From positions 22,795,704 through 22,859,703 of the forward strand of contig OX453283.1 in the NCBI GenBank assembly GCA_949710005.1: a stretch of 64,000 nucleotides of DNA. Reading direction: 5' to 3'. Of the stretch, positions 33,358 to 45,300 are shown piece after piece. The notes under the pieces are model-generated. The model made no database searches and was not told where the DNA came from. It saw only the letters and a list, made by a program, of their open reading frames with translations. Both the position numbers and the translations under genes were made by a program. The stretch's first letter is position 1. Each line of letters starts with the position of its first letter. Origin of the DNA: Ricordea florida. Its lineage: Eukaryota; Cnidaria; Anthozoa; Corallimorpharia; Ricordeidae.

Positions 33358-36300
33358 TTATAAATTTATACTGCGCTTTTTAACAAACAATAATCAAAAG
33401 TGCATTACAATATTAATTAATTACAATCAAACTTTGCAAAGGTCGTACACACCACCGTTGTCTACGTCCCCTGACCTTTTCCAACAGTGTTGTGGGATCT
33501 TTCACGTCCCAAAAGAACAGCGCTGTGAGACGGGGCCTACGATTTTTCGTCCTTATCCGAGAAAACTAGAATGTCTAACCATTTGTAGATGTCATAACAA
33601 AGGCAGTTAGTTTAACAGTTGTTGGAAGACCTTGGCCGGGTTGCTCGAAGCAGGGTTAAGGTGACGCAGGGTTAGTGCGAAATTTAAATGAAGATATGAG
33701 AACTTAAAAAGCACATTCAGTATAATTCTTTTTTAACACAATTTGATGATTGTATGCTTCAAAAAACATGGAAAAAGTTAGCAAAGAAAATGCTTTTTAA
33801 CAAGAGGAAAAGAATCTCGGGTTAAAATTTAACCCTGGATTAGCGCTAACCGGCCTTCGAACAACCGGCCCCTTAAGTGTAGGTCCAGCCGAGGTTTGAA
33901 AACACGACCTCCCCGTCGACAGGCCGACGCCCTATCAACTGAGCTAACCGGGCGGCGGTTTAACCATGAACATTTCTTTGTGTCAAAGCAAGCACTGAAA
34001 GCAGCAAATAAAGGAATTGTGTGACTTAAACTTTCCTTAAAGGTTTTAGCGGTCACTCCTTTGTTCCTTTAGAGACCAGTTCTGACCGTCTGAAGAAGGC
34101 TAAGAAACTTTGCCTTTCAACTCCTTGTAATGATTTATCACTTTACATTGTTAACATTATTGTTACTGTTCATACCTGCGATCTGCTGCCATCAACCTCA
34201 ACGACCATGCGCAGTATGCCCATTCCAGTTCCGTACATGTGGTAAAAGAAGTCGATGCGGCAGTTGGACGGCGCGGGGTGCATTGTGGGAGATGAAAATC
34301 GCGCCACGTCTTTCGGTTTGGCGCCAGCGGCGTTCATGTAAATATAGTACCCTGGAGTGTTAAGTGATAAAGAGATGAGTTCGTGATTAAGTAGCAACAA
34401 GGGCTTTTTACAACGCCGTTCTCAAACTAAATAATAATGCAAAAGAAAAAGACAAAGGAAATCAGGCACCATGACGTGTTTGGATATCTGATGAAACACG
34501 GCTCGTTATTACAATGTTAACTTCTTCTTTCGCTAAAAAAAAAATACTCCACTGCGCGTCGTATTTTCAGCTCTCTCCTCGGTGTTCGATATGTGATGAA
34601 ACACTGTATGTCGTGTTTGATACATTGCTTGTAAGGGGCCAAGCAAAATTTTGAAAGGGCTGCACGCAAAGGATGGTTTTGCAACACAAGGCATGGTCCA
34701 TAAACTGAGCACGTATCTGCTCATTTTGCCGAGACGTACTACTAAATAGGGACCTTAAGCAAGGATGACGCCAACGAGAACGAGAACGCCAAAAAAACAA
34801 TATGCATAATGAGCAAAAACAATGGCTCTGCACGCCCCGCACGTGCATTTTGCATTTTGGTACATTTCGTTGCCGTTCTCTCCAAAACAACGACGTGAAA
34901 TGACCAAATTTAAAGTTCTGTGGAGGACGAGAGCACAAGTACAGAAATGTTCAATTTACTCGGATAACATCAACGTCGTTTATGCAAGTTAAATTCCTGG
35001 ACAGTTGGCATGAATTTCAGAAGGAGAACGTGTTGGAATAATTGCAATTTCATTACAGTAATGGAAATTTGTTTTTCCTAGTCGTTCTCGTTGACGTCGG
35101 CGTCGTCCTTGCTTAAGGTCCCTAGTGTCGTGCTTACGCGGCTACCAGAAGGCATATACAACAACTAGAAAACGACAGTACAGTAAACACCCGCGTATAA
35201 GAACCTAGGTTTTTTCAAGTTAGCCTAAACAGGTTCTTATATAAATGGTATTTAGTGTAAAATTAGGCTAACTAGGTTCTTAATTAGGTTCTTAACTTTT
35301 TGTCAAGAAATAAAGTAACACATAACTACTACGTAATGCACCTATCAATGTTAAGCCTGAGGGGGGACCCCGAGACGAGGTGGGGACTTTGATTTCAAAT
35401 TGATTTTGCCAGTCAAAGTTGCCCTACCTCGGGAGCAATCTGGTTACTCAAACCTTCTAATCAAACCCTAATTTTGCCATAAGTCCCCATCTCATCTCGG
35501 GGTCCCCCCCCTTGGGCTTAACATTGATAGGTGCATATTGTGTACAGGCTGTGTTACTGTATGGTAAATATATTTTGAGAAGGTTTTTTAATTCTATATT
35601 TTAGAGAAGATTATTTTTTGTTTTTTGAAAATAAGAACCTGTTTTAGCATTTTAGCCTAAAATGGTTCTTATGTGAAGGGTGCTTAAAACTGAAATTTTA
35701 GCCTAACAGGTTCTTAAATGTTAGGTTCTTATACGCGGGTTTTTACTGTACTAGATCTGAATATTTAGCCAATAAAGTGATTACAAGAAAATCACCTCAA
35801 TTAAGACTGCCGGTACACGTTTTTGGGATCATTTATTTTTTCCAATGTTTCGCTGGAACGGCCTACAACCACTTTCAAAAGGGGTTGAGACACTAGACCT
35901 TTTATTGGTAATTTTGAGATTGTAAAATATTTAGCAATCTTTCACCCCCCTCCCCCATCTCAATGTTGCTAACCAGCGCGCATGACATTGAGTTGGTTAA
36001 ACAACAACTTTGAAAGGGGGGTGGGGGGTCGGAATGTAAAATTCTTACTTCTTTTTCAATTTTTGGAGCAATTTTACAGGGAAAGGCATTTTTTAAGGAG
36101 AGTGTCTCAACCATTTTGAAAGTGGTTGTAGCTTGTTCTGAGAGTTCGGATCTAAAATTATTATTTTTGTGCCACTGTCTAATTTCCTCTATAGACTTGT
36201 CTATCGAAAATCCTTGCTCTTTCAGCTTTAGAAAATCTACGATCAGTTGCTAGGGGGCTTTACATACATATTCAGCAATTTTACGTGTAAACAATGTGCC

Positions 36301-39300
36301 ATTAGGTTACCTGTGGCATCTTCCTTAGTGTGATCGTACCGTGGCCCAGTATTTCTGGTCGGAGTTTCTCCTCTGTATAGATAAAACTTTGCCGGTGCTG
36401 TGCTGTCAACAATCCAGCCACACAGGCCCTCCTCGAAGTCACATGATCCGGTGCTTGGTGGTTTTGTGGGGGGTACGGTCGGGGTGGTGCTATCGTCCTC
36501 GCAACACATTACACCGCCAGCGTTGTCGACGGAGATGTAAGAACAACCTTGGAGATTGTCAGCGGCTGCCGAGTATCGAGTCATGCCCTTGAACACACCT
36601 AAGCAAAAAAAAAAAAAAATAATAATAATAAAAAATAAAAAATGAAAAATTGAACAATCAATATTTTCGGAAAATCTGTTTAACGTCTCTTTCATTTTAA
36701 AAGAATTCTTGGAAAATCGCGTCCTGACACTTTGGTAAACTATAGACTCATATTTGCGTCAACTCGTGATTCGGACGCGGTGAATGATGAGTGTTCTCTG
36801 TGAAAATCGCCCCTAAATATTTCGTCGGGAATCTCCGACTTAACGCATGCGCATTAGGACCTTAACGGCGCTTTGTCATCGAACGTAAAAAACGAAGCTC
36901 AAATTTCAACTCAAGTATTCACGCGTGGGAAACCCAAGTAAAAGTGAATGGATTCAAATCGCTTTCGATAATGAAAGGAATCACGTTAAATAATAAAATG
37001 TAAACAACTGTTTTCTATTTCAAAATGGTTTCTAGATGTTGGTACTGAACTTATTGATGTAAGGGACGGACCATTAGAAAAGTGATGGGGGGGGGGGGGG
37101 AAATTTTCAGCTTGCACGAAGTTTTTTTTTCTCTCACTGCTTGTGCAGGAATTTTTTTTTCAGGTGAACCCCTCAGCACGAATTTTTTTTACTTCCTTCT
37201 GCATGATTTTTTTTTTACCTTCTTCTTTGCATGAATTTTTTTTCTTGGCATTTTCCCCCCCCCCCCCCCAATCACTTTTCTAATGGTCCGTCCCGAATAA
37301 GGAGTACTATTGAGTAAGTTCATTGTCTTTCAGTTAATGTGCTCTTTACCCCTCTCTCACGTAGCAACTAGGTTTCTCGCTACTTGCGGGACAAGCATCT
37401 TGCTTATAAAATACTTAGGGACGGACCATTAGAAAAGTGATGGGGGGGGGGTGGGGAATTTTCAGCTTGCACGAATTTTTTTTTTTCGCTCACTGCTCGT
37501 GCAGGAATTTTTTTTTCAGGTGAACAATTGGACCTTCCTTCTGCATGAATTTTTTTTCTTTTTTACCTTCTTCTTTGCATCATTTTTTTTTTTGCATTTT
37601 CCCTTGCATTAATATTTTTTGTTTTTTTTTCCCTACCCCCCCCCCCATCACTTTTTTAATGGTCCGTCCCTTATGGGGATCACAATAGCAGTAGCATCGT
37701 TAATTGACATCAATCTTTTAAAGAAAATTATTGTGGAGATAAGAAAATCTTAGGGTAAAAGAAAACTAGGGTCTTGGGGTAAGAAAAACATGAAACTCAT
37801 ATTTATAAAAATTGCTTTAATAGAAAAATTTTCAAATTATTGTTAGAATGTGTTGAGGTTTCTCTCAAGAGGACTCCCATTTAAAGCAAAATCTTTCACG
37901 CACCAGAGTCACAAGTGTCAGGTCCTTGACAGCTGAAGCCACAGCAGAGGGGTTCAGAACAGTCCTCATGGTACTGACCACACCCATAATCTGCCTCAAT
38001 CTGGGCCAAAGTACAGCCATCGCCGACAGCTTTCTGTTTGCAGTGGTTTATAGCAGCGCTGAAGTGACCATATCCAGCTTGCTGACAGTCAATACCAGTC
38101 GTCTGAGGTAACATTAAATCGGAATAACTGATCAGTGGAAACAACTCCTTTTAAGTAACAGATTAAACACGAGAAACAGATCTTCATCACCAATCAAAAA
38201 CTGAGGAAGCAGGTAAAAAATTCTACGTGCAACGGAGTGTTTTTGGCGAATTTCGAGGTGTTTGATACATGTAATGAAACACATGAATTGAGTGATATAA
38301 CTTCGGGAACGAAATTATCTTGAGGGAGGAATTAACGATATAAAACAAGCCGTATTTATTCAGATATCCAAACATGTTATGGTGTTTAAGTTCTAAAATC
38401 TGTCTTTCCCTTGTGCATTATTGATGAGTTTGAGAAGTCGTTATCCCAAATTATCTCGTACAACTTTCGTAATCAATCAAAACATCGTGAATTATCTTAC
38501 CCGGTTGTTAATTTCGAATATATTTCCGTAAGTACCACAGACATGCCAGCCCTCAGCACACAGATCGGCCGGTTGATAACAGGATCGGCCCCATGTACCG
38601 AAGTCATCACCACACTTGGCACCTGCAGTGCGTGTCGCTCTCAAGTTCTTCTGGGAATACCACCAGCCCTTGCAACCTGCAACAGTAGGATGGGTAAAGA
38701 AGCCTTCGCGGCCGCCGTCCGAGCAGCCAGTAGTGAGGGCGTTCGAACCGTATTTCAGCGCCGCATCATCTCTGAACGAGCACTGACCCTGTCGAATGAA
38801 ATTCACAGTTTTGCAGGGATGACGACCACACAGTAAAGTGAAACAAACAGTACGACAGTACAGTACTGTTCAGTAGCTTTACAAAGAATGGTCACACTGC
38901 ATGGTATGATCCACAGATGAAAAAGTTACAACCACACTGTATAGTAAAACAAACAGTACCACAGTACAGCACTGTTCAGTAGCTTTACAAAGAATGGTCA
39001 CACTGCATGGTTTGATCCACAGGTGAAAAAGTTAGAACCACACTGTCAAGTACGAAAAACCGTAACAGAGTCTTATAACTGCCTTGGTGGACTAATTCAG
39101 TGCTACTAAATTGCACAGTTATTTCTACTTTGCTTCTTGTTACCTGGAATGAAATGTCATCGATAGCGATATCTCCCTGGTAGCTCGCTCCTCTGGTAGC
39201 AGTAATATGAATTCTAAAGCCATAGTCGCTCTTAATCTGCACATTAGCTTCACGCCAGCGGTCTCCTTGATCTCCTGTCCTATTAAACACAAGCTTGACG

Positions 39301-42300
39301 TCATCACCACCATTAACAAACACCAATAACGAACCACAGTCCCCGCCGAACATGTGATAAAAGAACTTCATTGTACAAGGGCCACTGGTTGTAGGCATCA
39401 CGTATGGACTCTCCAAAACTGCCACGGCACCTTTGGTATACCAACTGGCTTCAATGTGCACGTAATACCCTACAAACAACAGGACGAAGATGAACGAGTG
39501 AGGTTGTTTGTGTTCCTTTTCTAAAGATGTTGAAATGATACCGGGATGACTTTCCCGACGGTTCAAGCTCACTCAGTGCGGTTCCCTCTTGTGATTCTCA
39601 ATGCATTTATACCAGGAAAGGTCACGAAAAAGCGAGCCATACCAAAGTGAAGAACAAGAAATTGGGTAAATCAAACGAGTTGATTAAGTAAGTTATACCA
39701 CCGTAAGGAAAAAGGGAGGTGCTGACATTTCGAGCGTTAGCCCTTCGTCGGAGCTCATCATCTTCGCTCCGACGAAGGGCTAACGCTCGAAACGTCAGCA
39801 CCCAATTTCTTGTGTTTCAATTTCCCACCGACGCAGCACCAGTTTCTTTAGAAACTATCCCCACCATACCAAAGTGAGTTCACCTCGGTTTCTATGGGAG
39901 TACTGGTTCGATACAAGCGCGAATTTCACTCCTTTACAAGCCTACTCCGGTCATCTATCGTTGCTCTCTATTCGTTTACTTAATACCACCAAAAGCTTCG
40001 GGACAATTCCTTCATTATGACAGCTCATGAAGTGCACCAAAAATTTGAACGAAAACGAAAAATCACAACGTCCAACACACATAAATACCACCACCTGAAG
40101 ATACGTAACTCAGTTGACAATGACGATGACTTCAACACGGGAGTGAATGACGGTCAACAATGTACACTGAATGTACGGTCCCGAGAGAAACAGTTAGTTT
40201 TGTTTTCCCTCGAGTCCTGATGTTTCCCTCGACTTCGTCTCTGATGTTTCCCGAGACGAAGTCGAGGAAAACATCAGGACTCGAGGGAAAACAAAACTAA
40301 CTAGTTTCCCGAGGGACCATACAATGAGTGCTTTGTTATATATTTAGATTTTCCCTTAAACAATCAGATAGCAAAAACAAACAAACAAAGAAAGACGGCA
40401 CAAATGGCGCGCGGGCAACAACTGCGCAATTGTATGCTGGTCGGGATACATTTGACATCAGGGACACGTGATCAAGAACCAATCACAGTGCTCGTTTTGT
40501 TGAGTGAAAGTCTAGGTTTATAACAATAGTTCTTAAACAACAACTTAAACTCCTGGGTTTAAACCATTTACAGTTTCTGTATATTTGCAGTTAGTTAAAG
40601 AAAAGGAATTTCAGAGGATATTTACCAGTAGATTGTCCTGTTGTGTGATCAGAAGAGGGTCCAGTCCCCTTACTGCCGGTCTTTCCTTCTCTTAGCCACC
40701 ACTTCATGTCAGCAACAACAGAATTGTTCCAGTGACACATACCATGCTCAAAACTACAGTCACCACCAGTTGGTCCTAAAATTTAAGAAGGCACTGTCAG
40801 TGATACAAGTGAAATGGTAGAAAGCTTAAAGGAGCCCTGTCATTGAGACTTTAATGTCTTTTAGTCCATGAAATTAAAAAAAAAGACTTTGGAAACCACT
40901 ATAGATATATTGTAATATAATATTATAATATTATAATATATAGATTATATATTATTTATCATATACTATATATATATATTAATGTATTATAATAATTATA
41001 TATTATAATATAACTATTGACCTGCTCGTAGCGTAGACTGCTCGCTTAACTCAGCTGGAAGAGCATGGCACCTGTATTTGAGAGTTCGCGGTTTTAAATT
41101 ACGTTCCAGCCGGTTCTTTTCTCAGGTTTAATCGAAATGGCTAAAAATCTCTTAAATACTGGTAGCAAATCACATGGGATGTCCCTGGTGTGCGTGCATT
41201 TTTATTGACTTGCCACCACTTGGTATTCGGTATAACACTAACTACATGGTCGCTTAAAGATACTAAATTTTTCCTCTGATGTTGATTAATTTTTCACTCT
41301 TTCGCTGCACTATTTTTCAACACTTAAAGAGAAATGTCATATCTCCGCGCTGTCGCGTAATACCCTCTACATGAAAAAGCAACTGCACAAAACGAAAATA
41401 AAACCTGCAACAACAATAAAAAGAAAAACAACAAAAAACCAAGAGCAAAAATAAAACAACAACAATAAAAAGAAAAACAACAAAAAACAAAAAGCAAACA
41501 ATAAAACAACAACAATAAAAAGAAAAAAACAACAAACGCAAAAAGCAAACAATAAAACAGCAACAATAAAAAACAACAAAAATAAACAGCAAACAATAAC
41601 GCAACAACAATAAAAAACAAAACCAACAAAAAACAAAAGGCAAACAATAACACAACAACAATAAAAAGAAAAACAACAAAAACAAAAAGCAAACAATAAA
41701 CAGCAACAATAAAAAACAACAAAAACAAACAGCAAACAATAACGCAACAACAATAAAAAGAAAAACAACAAAAAGAGTAACAACATACCCAGCGGAGGAC
41801 TAGTGAACGGCTGATCATTACATTTGTCAAATTTCTCGGTACATGGAGAAGAGGTATCTTGGAAGTTGCAGTTGTGAAAGGCTATATCATCAATAGCGAT
41901 GTCCCCATTGTAGTCCGATCCTCTGATACCACTGATCACAACTCGCGCTGTTTTACCTGCTGTCTGCGCGTTGTGCAAGCTCACCATTCCTCTGTGCCAC
42001 TTGTTGCCGCGGTTGCCCCATAAGTACCACAAATTCACTTGCTTGTGGCCTGACAAAAATCAAAACACAAAGAAATCAGCGACTTTTGCCCCCTATTGCA
42101 TGATATTCCCCCTCACTTTCAATGCTTAAACAATGGGATTTAAAAGTATAAAGCACAAAATTGCATGTTCCTGAGAAAAAATTGTTCCCAACCAATATTC
42201 TTAAGTTTCAAACAACAGAGGTAAACTTGGAAAAACTGTCAGAAAAAAAAAACCGTTTCCAAAAGCCGTTGTAACCTTCTTCACCTTACCCATCTAAGAC

Positions 42301-45300
42301 TCCTTTTGCATCTGCTAAACTATTAAAAAGTTCCTTTAATTTTCTTGGGGATTGTGTGGTAAGTCCGCACTGTCTAAATTTGGTTCAATTTTAACTCAAC
42401 TCCTATAGCTGAAGATACCAAGAGCAACTCTCGACATTCAATGACCAAGGCTAACGTTTTTCCTTGTACAGTAAATAAGAGTGCGGGAGGTCTCTATGGG
42501 AAAAAAACTGTGTCCGAGGTCTTGAGAAGAAAAATGGCACAGTTATTTCCCATACGGACCAACCTAGCCCGGTAAATAACTTCTACATTTTTTTTGTAAC
42601 TTTAATATTTTCAACGAGCCGTAATCGCTACAGCGGGGAAAATATCCGGCTCGTGGGCCGCATCGTAAAAAGCTGGACCGGTTACGCGTGCGTGATTAGC
42701 CAATCAAATTCGAGGATTTAGGATTCAGGTCCGCTCAGATGCTTGAGAAAAAATAATAAATAATACATTAATAAATTATATTGCAGGACTGGCTTTCTAG
42801 AAATGCAATCAGCGCTTACCAAGAATTTTAACCTCAAGTTATTATTTCATCCTGGGTGAGTATTCAGTGGTTAGTTGTACTATGCAATGCAGTTCATTTC
42901 TGGATGAAGCCATGCAGTGTAGAGCGGTACTGTCTGTTTTATTGTACGCTTGGTTCCTAACTTTTTCACCTGTGACAATTCTTTGGAAAGCTACTGAACA
43001 GTACTGTACAGTTTAACTATGCATTGTGGCTCTTACTGTTTCATCTGTGGATCAAACCGTGCAGTGTGACCATTCTTTGGAAAGGTACTGAACAGTACTA
43101 CACTATGGTACTGTTTGTTTTCCTATACAGTGTGGTTCTAACTCTTTCATCTGTGAATCAAACCATGCAGTGCAATGTCTGTTTTACCATACAGTGTGGT
43201 ACTGCTCAGTGTGGTTCTTACTTTTTATCTGTGGATCAAACCATGCAGTGTGACAAATTCTTGGGAAAGCTACTAAACAGCACTGCTTTTTATTGCTTAC
43301 TATAAAGTGTGTTTCTTACATTTCATCCAACCATGCAATGTGAACATTTGCTCTAAAGCTACGAAACACATTTGTACTTTCAGCATGGTTCTAACGTTCT
43401 TACGTTTGTCCTTAACCACGTAGTTAAAATTACTCAAGTTTAGATACTACTTTGCTTACAATTTTGATCACTTACTGTTCAAATTGGAAGGATCGTCGTA
43501 AACATAGGCCACGATCCAAAGGGAACCAATTCCTGAGCCGTACATGTGGTACCAGAACGACATGAAGCATCTCCGCTGGACTACCATCAATCTGCTTTCC
43601 AAGTCGGCGTGCACCCAACCAGTGATGTTTATTGCAGAGGAGACATCGATGTACAGATAGCGCCCGTAGATGGTCTTCAGGGTGTGGTCATAAGAGGGTC
43701 CCGTGTTGAGACTGGCGGTCTCTCCGCGGCCGACCACCCAGTCCATCTGATCGTGTCCATCGTTCTCATTTAGCCAGCAACTCTTTGTACACTTCTCCAC
43801 GTTTTCATCCATGATGGATGGACTGGGTTTAGGGGTGGGGCCGGGTGTGGGTCCCAGCTGGCCACAGCTGATGAACTTGATATCATCCAGTGCTATATCG
43901 GACCGATACTTCTCACCACGAACAGCCTCGAACACGATCGAGTACTGTTTTTGACTCGGGATCCGCTGGAAGGCGCAGTACCATTTGTTTCCATGATCCC
44001 CTCTGGTACTCCACACGAGTGCCTGGCTCTGCTCGGGCCTAGGATCGTTCGTGAAACGAGTGTAAACATTCAAGGTCCCCATTTCAATGCCGTACATCGA
44101 ATAGCAAAAGCGTATCTGGCAGCTTGAGGAAGGCATCAGGTTTGGCCCAAGAAGTTCCCCAAAGTGACCCAACACTTTGCCAGTTGCCTCGGCGTACACG
44201 TAATACCCTTAAAAAAATCAAAGGCAATTGCCATTTACTTCTTGATACTCGTACAAAAAAAAAACGTACAATTTATGGATCAATATCAGTTTCTGGGCAA
44301 CCGTGCACCTACCCCTCCCCTAAACCAACATTAACGCTAACTTTTTAACTCATTATAACTTGTTGGTTTAGGGGAGGGGTAGGTGCACGGTTGCCCAGAA
44401 ACTGATATTGATCCCAATTTATTCCAATTACTGAACAGCGCCGAGGGCGGGGAGCCACACGCGCGGACCGAGCGAGTTTCACACGCACCACCTCCTCCTC
44501 CGTTTTTTTCTCACAAAAGAGGCACGCGGCGCTGGTATAATCCTTCTACTTTTCAATGCGATGCTTATCTAAAATTGGGGCATTTTCAAGTTATACTTCT
44601 TTTGCCTTCTTTGTTTTGTTTGAGAACAACAAACGTTTTCTAGGGTGTAACAATTTTGCGACCCAACTGGACCGTTGGGCAGCGTTACTCACCGGTACCA
44701 GTGGTGTGATCAGCGTTTGGCCCAGTGTTACGACTGGGGGTCGGGCCACGGTTTCGCGTAAACTGCATATCTGCAAAAGTGGCATTCCTCCAGAGGCACA
44801 TATCTGTGGTGAAGTCGCAGTCTCCAGGGTGTGGAGGACCCAGAGATGGTGTGGGACTTGTGGTGAATATGCAGTTCGGTTTTTCGTCAGCACCGTCGGA
44901 ACAGTCCTGCTCACCGTCGCATACCCACTTCCTTGCGATACAAAGATCGTCCGCTTTGCAATACCATTCAGTTGCTAGACACTTGGCTGCGCCTGTCGGG
45001 GGTGGAGGGGTACCACCCTGGAATGAAGCACAACATGAATTAATTAACAAATCGAATGTGGTTTAGCGTTGTCTGTACTCTTATCGACAACGAGTACGCG
45101 TTATCACAGTGGTCAAAATGTTGTGGATTCACTCGGCTGTGCCTCGTGAGTCCACATCATTTTGACCACTGTGATGACGCGTACTCGTTGTCGATGAGAG
45201 TACAGACAACGCTAAACCATATTCGATTTGTTGTTTTTTACCACAATATCAACGTTAAAAAACGTCAAAGAAAATGCTTTTATTCAGAGCGTGACCAGGA

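Noticed and set aside
33194..33610. 138-codon plus-strand open frame
   Set aside because: Passes through an (AAT)n tract and SINE body.
41317..41830. Long Phe/Leu/Cys-rich minus-strand frames in three phases
   Set aside because: Artefact of the A-rich (AACAACAATAAAAAG)n tract; only the 41789-42049 part is exon.
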